A program made the position numbers and the translations under genes. Below are positions 34,945 to 46,986 of a DNA stretch of 64,000 bases, in pieces; the stretch's first letter is position 1, and the number at the start of each line of letters is the position of its first letter. Where the stretch lies: the NCBI GenBank assembly GCA_014529385.2, contig CM043965.1, positions 19,395,912 through 19,459,911 on the forward strand, read 5' to 3'. The DNA is from Adiantum capillus-veneris (taxonomy: Eukaryota; Streptophyta; Polypodiopsida; Polypodiales; Pteridaceae). The notes beneath the pieces were generated by a model, which searched no databases, was not told the origin of the DNA, and saw nothing but the letters and a program-made list of their open reading frames with translations.

Positions 34945-35127
34945 TCATGTGCTAAAGGTATTTATAATTAATCTCCTTATTCTTGCAAGCCCTTTTAAGA
35001 TAGGTTCTTTTCCTAACATTTTCCATGTTCTTTGCCGCAAAGAAGGCCACATAGTCAGCCCTTGTTCCTCAAGTTTTGCCAAGATTTGAGCCCTCTTCAT
35101 AGGATCAAACACAGCTCCTCCGTGTAG
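34945..35127 (-). pseudogene. Short exon-like coding fragment, minus strand
   Basis: An open stretch ends at a stop near 34945. It contains FDPMKRAQILAKLEEQG and later WPSLRQRTWKMLGKEPI. An AG precedes its probable 5' edge near 35128, so it could be a terminal exon. Composition is protein-like. No family is recognised, and its link to the region at 33192-34349 on the same strand is unproven. Confidence 0.3.
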
Positions 35128-35269
35128 TCAGCTTATGTTTTGATTCTTGTTGGCATCAATAGAAACCTTTAGTTATGGGTAAATTCGTATTGTTTACCAA
35201 ATAAGCTCAGCCTTTTTCTATTAATTTTTTTTTGTTTAGACCATACGAGCTGAATAGTCACAAGAATGC

Positions 35270-35884
35270 ATATGCTGTCATTCATTGTTCCCTTAGTCTA
35301 AACCCATCTCCACCATTCTACTATGTACCATGTATAAATTAATGAGTCCTACTGCGTTTAGAATGCCAGAACATGCCACTAGCCAAGTATTCTTCCAAAG
35401 TTTGAACATCCAACACAATCTTTGTTAGGCATACACCTTAAGGAACAATAGCAAGTAATAGCACCGAATCTAGCCAAGTGCAAGTACCAAAAATGGGTCC
35501 TCTACTTGATAGCGATACCTTTACCCTGGTCCAAAGTTCAACATGTTAGTAGATTTTCATTAACCATTCATAAATCTGATAGCAATCCTTGTTTGCCTTA
35601 GCCCCACAACAACCTATTGTTAGGCTGATACATTTCCACAAAACCATGTTTACCAACTTTGGCAGGCAATTTTTAATCAAAAGCACTCTCAAACCCCATG
35701 GTAAACTAAGTAACAGAGTCCATACACATCATCTACAAAATTTTGAAAGGGTTCTACCTTTATTAATGTATAGTGAAATATTCCATCAAGTCTTTGCAGG
35801 ATTCCAACAAAAGTAAGACGAACACGTGTTACCAGCAACTAGATGATATATGCACTCATCATACATGCTTCAGGAAACAATGAG
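35270..35884. repeat. Diverged flanking duplication, copy 1
   Basis: Blocks such as CATTCTACTATGTACCAT, ATGAGTCCTA, GCCACTAGCCAAGTA and CACTCTCAAACCCCATGGTAA recur in the same order and orientation at 55760-56400. The two copies flank element C. They are clearly older than its insertion because they are more diverged than the element's LTRs. Confidence 0.65.
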
Positions 35885-36801
35885 TTTTAGCAGTTGGACA
35901 CACCCAATGGAAAATGACTGCTCGGCGGAATATTATTTTTTGTAATTGTTCATTTATTGAGATAAACCCACATTTCACCTTTGTAAATATTGGGGCTTAT
36001 AGAAGTTTCCAGATTGTATCCCATTTTTGACATTTAGATTGAGTAGATGGTTAAATTGGAACATTAGGGTTTGAGATTGTAAGGTATTTATACCACTTTT
36101 ATGAAAAAAAACCTTTGTCATTTTAAAAAAGTTCTATTTGTGAGTGAGCGTACTGTGTACGAGAGAGTGAGAGCTTCATCTTGACTCTACGCACGCATCA
36201 ATGATCGGAATCGAGTACGGAGAAGTGCAGCGTAATGCCCCCGATGAGAGCTACGCACCGATACCTACATTGCGGGTGTACGGTCTGGTCTTGCGAGCTC
36301 AACCTACGAGCTTCATCTGATGATTCGGTGAGCATACGTTATCCGTTTTGGCATTTCAGCATATCCACGCGTTCGCATTGAGTAGAGCTACACATTAGGC
36401 ACTTTAGTTTCCGGAAACGACGACCTGCAAATTTCGACCAGACATCCTACGTGATTTTTCACCAGGTGTTTAGGGTTGGGATTTTGGTTCATAGACCTTA
36501 GGGAGAGTGACCTATTGGTGATAGTAGAGTCTCCTTCAAGTTCTGTGGCATTTGAAGAATGTTTGATGGGTATTTGGCTCTTGGAAGCGTTGTATGAAAT
36601 CTCCTCTTATGCACTCCTGAAGGCTGCAGCTTAGACATTGGGTATAGACCTCTGTAGGAATTAGTGGAGAGTCGATCGAGTGTAGATTGACACCCTATGC
36701 TTTCATCCACGCACCTGCGGGTCGAGCTTCGTCTTTAGCTGACAGATCTTGTTAGGTGAGTTCTCGTTGTGATGACGTCCGTCGTGGCGTATCTGCCAAC
36801 A
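35885..36801 (+). mobile_element. 5' LTR of element C
   Basis: Starts TTTTAGCAG where the 3' LTR has TGTTAGCAC, so the terminal TG has mutated, and ends GCCAACA. A TATA-like TATTTATA lies near 36085. A donor-like TTAGGTGAGT occurs near 36753. It carries one half palindrome, AGACATCCTACG, at 36440. Confidence 0.85.
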
Positions 36802-36802
36802 T

Positions 36803-36820
36803 TGGCACCGTTGCTAGGGA
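36803..36820 (+). other. Primer-binding site of element C
   Basis: TGGCACCGTTGCTAGGGA, 15 of 18 bases matching the Athila/Tat tRNA-Asp type PBS. It starts two bases after the LTR. Confidence 0.8.
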
Positions 36821-37332
36821 CGAAAACCCTAGATAGGTGACCAAGACTAGTCCTTGAGGATAGGGATTCTCTGGCTTGCCAGAGTCTCGTTTTACATTTA
36901 GATAGGATCAGAGGGTGTAGGACTCTCTAGGTCTTAGAGGGAGTCTAGGGAGAGTGTGTCTGGCCTAGATCCTTTGACTTAGGTAGACTTAGATAGTTTT
37001 TAGGTCTTAGTTGAGTTGAAGAGTAGGAGTTGGAGTGGTAGAAGCGGTGAAAGGAGAGCTTGAGAGTCCGAAGAGGCCAGGAAGCAACCAAAACACCATT
37101 ATCACCATTTCACATGATGAGTAGGAGTAGAGTAAGTAGGACATCATGATTTATGATCTGGAACACTTCATGCATGTTATACTTGTTGGTTAGGTTCATC
37201 ACAAGGTTGTAAAAGACGCAAAAGAGTGTTTGAAAGCTGAAGTGAAGTTCAAAAGTTGCTGTGAGTGTTTATGATAGAGCAGCAGAGCATCAGGAGAATT
37301 TCTGTCAGGAAAAAATTACATTTTAAGCCATG

Positions 37333-37356
37333 AGACATCCTACGTGTAAGATGTCT
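37333..37356. repeat. Leader palindrome C1
   Basis: AGACATCCTACG followed by TGTAAGATGTCT; two mismatches to a perfect palindrome. Confidence 0.8.
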
Positions 37357-37777
37357 ACAGGCTGATCTGGTGGGAATTTTGAAATTTTGAGTTGACCAGT
37401 GTGTTCAGAAGGTAGGTTTTACCCTATTTTCACCTGGAAAGTGAAAATTTGACCATATCTTGACAGGATAAGGCCAGATAGACAGAAATTGCCAGACATC
37501 CTACCCAAATTGTGCCAAGGCATTATTTTAGGACCAAAACCATAGGATGGCTACATGGGCATGATCTGCATGATTTATTGAGTGCCTGAGAAAGGTTTCA
37601 TCTCAGTTGGGTGAGAAAAGTCGGTTTTTAAGAAGACTTTAGTATTTTTGACTGAAAAAGGGCTAGAATAGCTAAAATTGGGGTCTTTTGAAATCCAAAC
37701 CAAAATCTAAGCATAGCATTGGGTTGCTGACATAAAGGGGAAACTGTGGCTCAAGTCTAGGGTCAAACAAGCCAAAA

Positions 37778-37799
37778 AGACATCCTACGCGTAGGATGT
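37778..37799. repeat. Leader palindrome C2
   Basis: AGACATCCTACG plus its inverted half, perfect except for the last two bases of the 24 bp unit. Confidence 0.85.
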
Positions 37800-37902
37800 G
37801 TTATGTGTGATTTGGCACTCCAAAACGTGATTTGAGCATACCAAAGTGATCAGCACCTTAAGGGGAGTCTGTGCTTTGCATTTGAAGTCATTTTGATCAG
37901 TT

Positions 37903-37926
37903 AGACATGCTACGTGTAGAATGTCT
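37903..37926. repeat. Leader palindrome C3
   Basis: AGACATGCTACG followed by TGTAGAATGTCT; a few mismatches. Confidence 0.75.
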
Positions 37927-38175
37927 AATGCATGAAATTGAAGCCAGAAACTGACTGTAGGTATAGCAGGGTGTTGTATAGCCTGAAGCAAGCTTCCTAG
38001 TCAATTTTGATCCAAATTGGAGTTGATTTTATTGGTCAGACCAACATCAGGCTGTTGGAACAGATTTCTGATCTATTGACCAGCTTATAGGTGTCCAAAT
38101 CAAAAAATAAAAATAACTGGACTCAACACATCAAGGGGAGTCCATAGTGCAAAAATCCAGGCAAAACAGAGCAGG

Positions 38176-38199
38176 AGACATCCTACGCGTAGGATGTCT
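38176..38199. repeat. Leader palindrome C4 (perfect)
   Basis: AGACATCCTACG followed by its exact reverse complement: a perfect 24 bp palindrome centred on CGCG. Confidence 0.95.
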
Positions 38200-38579
38200 A
38201 TTGGGGCTTAGGGAAGTGAAAAAATGACTAAGGACATATGGTGATGTTCCGATTGACTTAAGAGTTCCAGAACTTCTTTTAAAAGTGAATTTGGACCTTA
38301 TTTGACTTTTTAACGGAGCAAGGAAGGAATTAAGACTTTCCATGTAAATTGACCAACATCCGAGGGAAGTACAGTTCCAGATTAGCAGACCAATCCAGAA
38401 CATCAGAAGTGTAAAATACAGTAGTGGTTGAGGTTAACTCTCCAGTTCTACCAATCATGACTAAAATCACCTCTAGCGGTTAAATGATTTGATTTGATTG
38501 TCGAAATTAAACGCTTGTGTACAGGTATATTCAGTGGCAAAGCAAGAAGTTGTGTGGAAATTGATCCTTTGTCAAGTGA

Positions 38580-41500
38580 GTGGTTGGATTTATGTTAAGT
38601 TTCATTCTAAGTTTGATGAATTTAAGATCAGGAAGACACATTTTTAGAGATCAAAAGGTGGCAGGTGACCAAGGTAGCTTAGTGTCCACCGAAGAGAGTG
38701 TCACTCAGGCAAGGATAGATCCACTAGCACTGATTATTGAGGAGGGTAGTGATACTAACACTTCATCAGATAAGTCCTTCTTCATGATGGGTAGTCAACA
38801 GCTAGGAGGTTTCTCCTATGAGGGACCAATGCCAGGAGGAAGCACCTCCCTAAATCCTTTGAACGATTCCATGTTCACTACAATCTTCTTAGAAGGAACA
38901 AACTCGAGGGGAGTCCTAGTTTATTCTGACTATCGGGGACGAAAGTGTATTTGTATTGAAGAAAGGCCTGCTTAGAGACTGGAGATAATTCGAGTCTATG
39001 ATGATGGAGATAGATTTTGAGACAAAAAGGGAAACCACTATCTAATAGTTAGTAACCCTAAGGATTACAATAGATATGGAGACAACATCGCAAAAGAAAA
39101 AATGGTTTCAGAAACTCAAGAACCGCCTCCAAACATTGATTGACCCAGAGCTCTTTTTATGTATGATAAGAAAACAATCTGGGTCTCAACTTATAATGAG
39201 AATGTGGGAATCTACAAGCATGAGAGAGAGGGAATAGCCTCTTACTTTTGTTGCAAAGAACCCTACCCAAACGAATTAATCAAATACAAGGTTATTTACT
39301 TATTCTCTTATGAAATTGCTATGGGGAAGGATATTATTGTTGTTGATAGGTACGGGCGAGAATACAAACATATTCTCCCAGAGGAGGTAGAAAAGGCAAC
39401 AGTTCCAGGAGCATCAACATATGCCCCTGAAGAAATTCCAAGATCCACCTACACCCCTAGCAAATTGACAAACCCATTTTCAGAAGAGTATGATGCCACC
39501 TCACATTCTACCCGACAGCAAACATCCAACTACCAGAACCAACCAGCAACCCAGTCATCATTGCAGGCATGGCTTCGACAGAGTGCAACATTAGAACAAG
39601 ACCGAAACCGAGATGGTTATCCAGCCACACGAGGGCTACGGGATTTACAAGAACCACCACTCTATTCACGGTATCAATGTGAGAGTAAGCCAAAAACTCA
39701 AGGGTCAACAGATCCTAGAAGACCACCCATAGAGCGAGTTCGAAGAGATGAACCATCTCTTGCAAAAACCATCAGAAATTACGGCTTAGGAGCACCATTG
39801 GGAGAGGAACCCGCCCACTACCAAAGGCCAAAGGAGGTATATCGATTAGGACAAGGAGATCCAATGATAAGATTTGTAGACCATCGTAGAATTAGACCTT
39901 CTTAAGTGCAAAAATGGGTAAACAAGAAATACACGGAAAACAGAGATCATGTAGCAGCCTTTGTGCGTGTAATTAGATCCGAAGAGGTGTTAGACTTCCC
40001 TACCCAATTTGCAGGGTTTGGACTAACCCTAGAGGAGGATGTTGCTACTTGGTTTGACTTTGTGGAGCATAGAGACTTTGAGTCTATGGAGGAGGTGTTT
40101 GACGAGTTTATTGAGGAATTATCACAAAGGGGGATAGCTCATAGTACAGTCTCACAAATCCATAAATTCAAATAGAAAGACGGAAAATCTGTGCGAAAGG
40201 CAGCCCTACGACTAAAAAGATATGTTAAGTTCTGTCCTGTGGAAGAACTGCCAACTCAGTCCAGACTTATGCTTATATTTATTCAAGGACTAAGGAATGC
40301 AGATCTCCAGAAGGACTTACATATGAAGAGGAGCATGACGTTAAACGAGTTAACTAAGAAGGCTCTTTACCTTGTCGAAAATTGTGCGGTCTACAAAGAG
40401 GGTGAATTCAAGGATCTTGACGACAACTCATCCTCACAACAAAGTGGAAGCAAGTCCGCTAAGACATCACCGAAAGGAGAAGTAGCTGTAAGCTAGGAGT
40501 AGCTTGTAGAGGAAGTGCTAAAAAAGATTAACCTCTACGCCAAACCTCAGGCTAAATAGCCAAATTGGTGTGCTATTGAACAAAAATGGACAAACCATGT
40601 GACGGAGGAATGTTATCATAACAAGGGATATGTGAGAGAGAGACCTTATGCTCCCCAAGCTCAGGTAGCATCTCCTCAACTTCCATCGATGCTTAGGTAT
40701 CAAGCAGGAAACCTACCAGGACCTGTAGGTGTAGAAAGACCACAACCACCCCTACTAGGATTACGACCAGTCGGCATAAGATACACACCAACAATAACCA
40801 AACTAGAAGAGAAGGCTTTGGTACCTATGCATGCATATTACGAAGATCCCAATGGATATGCTGCAAATCCTGTCTATTATCCACCAGAAGAACCCTCAAC
40901 GCCAGAACCATGGAGTATGATAGGGAGTGCAGGACCACCAACAGCTGCGCACGCAGCAGGAGAAGGAAGATATAGCTTGGATGAACGAACATTGTTGTTC
41001 ATAGCCAATGGAGGCATGGGTGGGCAGAGACATGCATACCAACAAAGAGGAGCTCAAGGAGCACCTCAACAGCCTAAGGGACCATGCTACAAGTGTGGTG
41101 AAGACCATTGGCTAAGAGATTGTCCTCATGATGAAATCATTAGAGTCAACGCATATTGCACCGAGTGTGGAATTACTCATTTAATTCCTGATTGCCCTAA
41201 GAACCCGAGCAAAGGAGCAAAAATTACCTTGAACATGCTGGAAGCAATGCCTTCTAGTGGAGGGTTAGAAAACGAAACAGTAATACCTATTCAGGCAGTG
41301 ACACGAGCCCAAGCTCAAAGAATGACGAATGAACCTATAATTGAAGAGCCAAAAACCGATGCCCCAAGTTTAGAAACAAAAAATCAGAGAAGCACTTGGA
41401 AAGCTAGAAAGGCTCGTATGAAAGCCAAGAGAGAACGAGAGCAAACGGCTCTATCCGAGGAGTTAAAACAGACAAAGGATAGATTAGAGCGGTTAGAAGA

Positions 41501-42158
41501 TCTAGCTAGCCTAAGCTCACACACTATAGCAACCATAGCACCCAAGGAAAGAGCAGAACCCAAAAGTGCAGGATCAGGAGGATTAGTGTTGGTAGAAAAG
41601 GTAAATGAGCAATTAGACGCACCTTTAAAAGCTTACGAAGCCAGACTCAAAAACAACGAAACCCAAGAGCAAAGATGGATGACTTATCCATATGCCGAAA
41701 TAGAAAAACAGAGGTTGGAAATGTGTCAAAAGATGATTGAAACAGCTCAATCCTTGATAGAAAACCCGCTTGGTAAACCTGCAAGTTGGCATGAAGTACT
41801 AGCTCCAAACCCTATCAAACCAACTTTAGAGAAACAAATAGACACGAAGGAGAGACTCACGACTACCTCTGAGTCTAGGAGAGAGCCTATCATAGTGCCA
41901 AATACAATAGATGAGACAATTGATGACTTCCAGCCTAAAAAATTGGTAGAAATGGGTAAGGATTGTAATGGTCTAGATGACCTGTGGAAGCAAATCCATG
42001 ATGCCAACGAAGCTAACAGGGTGAGTTACCAAATGAATAGCACGAGAAAAGAGAAAAATGAGATATTACCTCCTATTGAAGAATTTGAGGCAAGATCACA
42101 AATGAACTTTGATATGCATTCACAAGGGGGAGACCAGGGATCAATTAGTTTGGGGTAA
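38580..42158 (+). pseudogene. gag: gag of element C (stops, one frame)
   Basis: One frame is maintained for 3.6 kb and interrupted only by about seven stops (e.g. 38973, 39903, 40173, 40494). The likely start is one of the Met codons after 38580; MNLRSGRH is plausible because the acceptor lies just upstream. The N-terminal third is an extension with Y/V-x-D-x-x-G motifs (DKKGNHY near 39020, VVDRYGREY near 39340). The gag core lies at about 39906-40400 (LEEDVATWFDF, LMLIFIQGL). Two short knuckles, CYKCGEDHWLRDC and CTECGITHLIPDC, lie near 41085-41195; both have CX2CX3HX4C, one residue shorter than usual. A Lys/Glu-rich helical stretch completes it. Confidence 0.8.
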
Positions 42159-42277
42159 AGCCAACTAGACTCGCTAAAAACTCTACCCTCTTACCTAGGA
42201 GAGTATGAAGACAAGTCTGAGGTGAGAGCAATTCCATCTCAAAGACTTTCTTCTAACAGAGTGATGGATCACAAGGG

Positions 42278-42904
42278 TTGATTGAGTTATTGTCCACCCC
42301 TGCGGCATGCACAATCACATTAGACGAACTCATGCGGTTACGACCAAACATGTGGACCACAGTAGGCAAATGCTTAGAAAAAGTTGGAGTAAAAGACCCC
42401 ACCTCGAAGCTTCAAGAAGGGATCAGAGAATTGGACAAGCCTCAACTAAACACTAGGCCAATACCTTTAAACAAGGTTGGAGAATATTGCGAGGGAGAAT
42501 ATGGAAACACCACGCTACCAGTGGAATTCCAAGGAGTAGTTTCCAAAGCTATTCTTGACAGTGGAGCAGGAGTTGCTATCGCCACCAAGGAAATTTGGAA
42601 AAAATGGGAAAAACCGGCTTTGAGAGCTACCAAAATGAAATTACAATTGGCAGATGGGTTCATGGAAAAGCCTCTAGGACTCTTAGAAAAATTAATTGTC
42701 ACCTTGTGCGGAATTGAGTATGAGCATACATTTGCAATAGTCGATTTTGACAAAAAGAACAATTACGAGATCATCGTGGGAAGACTATTCATGAGACAAT
42801 TAAAGATGGTCCAGGATTGGGGTTACGGCCACATCTACCTCAGACATGGCAAGACTACAACCAAAATACACCTAAAAGACCGTAGTTACAAGGATGTTAA
42901 CTAG
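42278..42904 (+). CDS. Retropepsin of element C
   Basis: A 208-codon open frame. The active site is AILDSGAG with the Asp at 42557, the usual retropepsin D-S/T-G. The later block EIIVGRLFM corresponds to the conserved I-L-G-R motif. The N-terminal portion (LDELMRLRPNMW) is shared with element B. It is in the same frame as the downstream RT but shifted from gag. It would cleave the Gag-Pol polyprotein. Active-site residues are intact here, unlike in element B. Confidence 0.75.
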   Translation: MIELLSTPAACTITLDELMRLRPNMWTTVGKCLEKVGVKDPTSKLQEGIRELDKPQLNTRPIPLNKVGEYCEGEYGNTTLPVEFQGVVSKAILDSGAGVAIATKEIWKKWEKPALRATKMKLQLADGFMEKPLGLLEKLIVTLCGIEYEHTFAIVDFDKKNNYEIIVGRLFMRQLKMVQDWGYGHIYLRHGKTTTKIHLKDRSYKDVN

Positions 42905-45508
42905 ACACCAGTGGAAGAGTTTGATTCAGCTACATTGGTAGGATCCGAACTCCCAACATGGTTAGGTCAACAAAAGGAGCTATGGATGTGCGGAGCTTCA
43001 CATTGTGGGAGCTTAAAAAGAGAGGAATGCGTCTTAGAGAGAGCTATTGAGAACAAGGATTATATTCCAGAACCTTTTCCTGAAGATGCCTTAGAATCTC
43101 TGGAATGGGAACACATACTAGCAAGATTGGATGTCTGTACCATTACAGATAGCCCAACGATAAAATTTTGCGATAAGAATGGCTATGATGTGCTACCCTA
43201 TTACATGGTAATCCTTATACCAAGAGGAGATGAGATTGTAGAACCACCAGAACAAGAAGAGTTTTATAACTCCTCTGAGCATCTAGAGGTAAATAACGAT
43301 GCAGATAACGAGTGTTCAGACAGCTCAAGCGAGCGTGGGAAGAAAACAGTGAATATCAAGTTCTATGATTTTGCCAATCAGCACCCTAGACACCAGGAAC
43401 GATATAGGAAAAAACGAGTAGAAAACAAAATGAGAGAGAACCTGATGCCCATGATAAAAGATAAAACTCACTATCTAATACTTGTCAAAGCAGAGGATTG
43501 TGTAAAAGACCAAATATCATGAATATTCTCGAGAGTGCGAAGGGAGCAGATGCAAGAGTAAATTAAACAAGTACGGAAAGCTAAAACAGAAACAAAATCA
43601 AAAAAATCTCAACAAATAAAACAGGAAAGAACGAAAGACCCAGAGTGGACCAAATTGGAGCGTAAAAAGAAATACCAAGAACTAAAACGGTCTTTACGAG
43701 AGGTATGGACGACTGAGGGAGAAAGTGATGGTAAGGAGGAGGCAGAAAAAGGAAACATGAATGTACCATCACACTATCGGAAATTCACCATCTAGGACAT
43801 AAAAATCATAATGACACCACTAGTCAGGGAAAGAATAAACCAAGAATCTTACGATGGGCCGGAAAATGCAAAACGGATAGACATTGCTGAACCAGGTTAA
43901 AAGCCTCATCCGATCTATATTGCAGCTGATTTAGAGCCTGAAGAAGAAGAACAATTAACAAAACTTCTCAAAAAGTATAAATATGTGTTTGCATGGTCCT
44001 ACAAAGACCTCAAAGGAGTTGATCCATAGATATGCCAACATACAATTCCTTTGAAATAAGATGCCAAACCTAGCAAACAACGTACTTATACATATAATGA
44101 CACATTTGCTAAACGAATCAAAGACGAGATTGACAAGCTGATGGATGCTGAATTCATCTATGAAATCGAGCATACAGATTGGGTGTCACCCATTGTGGTT
44201 GTTCCCAAAAAGAACGAAAAGCTGCGAGTGTGTGTGAACCTCAAAAAGGTAAATGCAGCCACCATAAGGGATAATTATCCCTTGCCGATCATAGAGCATG
44301 TACTTGAGAGGGCGACCGAGAAATGGGCTTATTCCTTTCTAGATGGGTTTTCAGGGTATAACCAACTGGCAATTTCAATAGAGGATCAACAAAAAACAGC
44401 GCTTTCCACATAATGGGGAATATATGCGTATCGAGTTATGCCTTTTGGCTTAACCAATGCCCCAGCTATCTACCTGATAATATTCTTAGAAATATATATG
44501 GATGATCTTTGTGTACACTCTTTTCTACAAGAAGAACATGTTGACCATTTACAAAAGGTATTTGAGAAGTGCAGAACATTTCAAATATGTCTTAACCCAG
44601 AAAAGTGCATTTTTATGGTTAGGCAAGGCCGCATCTTAGGACACATTGTCTCAAGAAATGGCATAACCACTGACCTAGACAAAATCAAAGTCATAGTAGA
44701 CCTCCCCCGGCCTACTAACGCGAAACAAGTGCAATCCTTCATGGGACACTGCGGATATTATCGAAGATTCATATATATGTATGCAATCATCGCACAACCT
44801 CTGTATCATTTGTTAGTCAGTTTCGACTGGACTGAGGAGTGTGAAACTTCATTCCAAAAGCTTAAGGAAAACCTTGTATCAGCACCTCTCCTTAAAGCAC
44901 CAGATTGGGAAAAGATATTCCATGTTCACACTGATGCTTCTGCATATGCAATCGGGAGTATTCTAGCTCAACCTGGAGATGAAACAATGGATTTTCTAGT
45001 TTGTTATGCAAGCTGACAGTTAAACAGTGTAGAAAAGAACTACACAACCACTGAAAGAGAGGGGTTAGGAATGATTTATGTTGTAAAGAAATTTCGGCAT
45101 TATTTGCTCGCAAACAAATTTGTGTTCTTCACAGATCATCGAGCTCTTTTGTATCTGGTAAATAAACCATGCAATATTGGGAGAATTGTACACTGGTTTA
45201 TTATATTGCTAGAGTTTAACTTCACACTGGTGGTCAAAAAGGGTAAAACTCATCTACGGGTGGATCATCTTTCAAGACTACAAAACGGGGAAGCTCCTGA
45301 AGGAGTAGATGATGACATACCTGATGCGTATCTTTTCAATATTGAAATGATACCCAAATGGTCTCAAGAAATTGTTAGCATTCTTTCTTTTGGAGGTAGA
45401 TTTGATAACAAGGAAGACAGGTCCAAACAACAGACAATTCGACAAACAAAAAACTTCCAGTTGATTGCCGGACGACTGTATCATCTAAGATCGGACCAGA
45501 TTCTATGA
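42905..45508 (+). pseudogene. RT and RNase H of element C (stops, in-frame deletion)
   Basis: The frame is the protease frame, kept to 45508 with several stops. RT blocks are DWVSPIVVVPKK near 44178, GFSGYNQLA near 44346, GLTNAPA near 44447 and catalytic YMDD at 44495-44506. Between GLTNAPA and YMDD about 12 codons present in element B are missing, which removes the residues normally following TFQR. RNase H runs from DWEKIFHVHTDASAYA to TTEREGLGMIYVVKKFRHYL and RVDHLSR. There is no second RNase H, unlike element A. Confidence 0.8.
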
Positions 45509-46986
45509 TTATGTATAAATCCGGAGGAATTCGAGTGTTATCTTGAAGAGCACATGTCCAGGATTGTGCATTTAATTGTTCAACAATGAAAACACACCAA
45601 ACACTGAAACAATTAGCGATTTATTGGCCAACTATGTATGCTGATACACATGCTTATGTTAACAATTGTATTAGATGTAGTGCCAAACGACCAGTGGATC
45701 ACGCGACATTGTTTCAGTTAGACATTGCACCTGCATGGAGTCAATATATCATTGATTTCTTAACCACAAGGACGTTTCCTGAAAACATAACAAAAGCACG
45801 AAAAAGGGCTATAGAGCTGGAGGCTTGCGACTATAATTTAATTGGGAACCAACTCTATAAACGGGGAAAGGACAATCAACTTAGAATCTGTGCAAGTGAA
45901 AGTGAATACTTGCTGATTCTAGAACAAGCACATGGAGGAATAAGTGGAGGCCATTTTTCATGCGATAAGACGACAAAAATTGTCTTAATTGCAGGAATAT
46001 GGTGTCCTACATTGCATATGGATGCGGAGGAGTTTGTAAAGCGTTGTGACGCATGTCAACACACCAAGGTGCCGATAAAGAGATATGAGATGCCACTATG
46101 GCCAATGATGGGAGCAAGGGAATTTGCAAAATGGGGCATTGATTTTGTGGGGCCTATTTCACCCCCTGCATATCGCACCCATACCCAATATATCATTGTG
46201 GCTACGGACTATCTCACAAAATGGGCGGAAGCCAAGGTAACACAAAAGCAGACACAAGAACCGCTGCCCAATTTCTGTATGAGAATGTCTTTGTACGATA
46301 CGGGTTACCAATAGAAATTGTCAGTGATCAAGGAACACATTTTCTTAATGAAGTCATTGAATATCTGCTAGAGGAATTCATGGTCATACATAAAAAATCT
46401 GCTCCATATCATCGACAAGAAAATGGACAAGCTGAGGCCACAAATAAAACACTATGCACTATGCTAACTAAAATTGTATCATAGTCAAGAACATATTGGG
46501 ATCAGTAGCTACACTCAACAAAGATGGGCATACAAGGAAGCTTACAAAACGTCAATAGGAACAACACCGTACAACATGGTCTTTGGCCTAAATGCTATAT
46601 TACCCATAGAGTTTTTAATTCCAACTCTACGAGTAGCAAAACACTTAGAATGGACAAGGCATGAGCTCTCTTCAAGAATAGATGATCTTGAAAAGCTAGA
46701 TGAACTTCGCTTGAGAGCTATAGCTTCCATCTATGCTAAAAAGAGAAGACAAAAAGAGTTTTTTGACAAGCATGTGCGCACGAAAGAGTTCAAAACAGGT
46801 GATTATGGATTTGTGTATACCTTGAAGCAGCATGCCAAGAAACTTAAAAAGCGAGGGATGGGACCCTTTGTGATTAGTGACTTATCACAAAGTGGAGCTG
46901 TCAAGCTTGCTACATTAGCAGGTGAAGAAATTCCAAATTGGATTAGTGGATGTCGATTAAAAAAATATCATTTACCACTAACATAG
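45509..46986 (+). pseudogene. Integrase of element C with duplicated zinc module
   Basis: Two N-terminal zinc-type modules occur in tandem. The first (about 45510-45700) keeps LAIYWPTMYAD and CIRCSAK. The second (about 45880-46080) is complete with AHGGISGGHFS and CDAC. Each is preceded by a G-x-L/Q-L-Y type linker (GRLYHLRSD and NQLYKRGKDN). The catalytic core has D at 46141, D at 46326 and E at 46434, with 35 residues between the last two. The C-terminal GPF motif is at about 46861. Frameshifts near 46240 and 46480 break it. The TAG at 46984 is followed by more coding in the same frame. Confidence 0.8.

Larger units (their letters stand above)
36821..38579 (+). other. Non-coding leader of element C with palindromes
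   Basis: About 1.75 kb without coding frames. It contains four palindromes of the AGACATCCTACG type (37333, 37778, 37903, 38176) and one half site (37494). TTGTGTACAG ending at 38524 is an acceptor-like site about 55 bases before gag, at the same relative place as in element B. Confidence 0.7.

Noticed and set aside
35885-36801. 5' LTR of C as a solo LTR
   Set aside because: A matching 3' LTR in the same orientation with PPT and a near-identical target 5-mer is present at 54579-55504.
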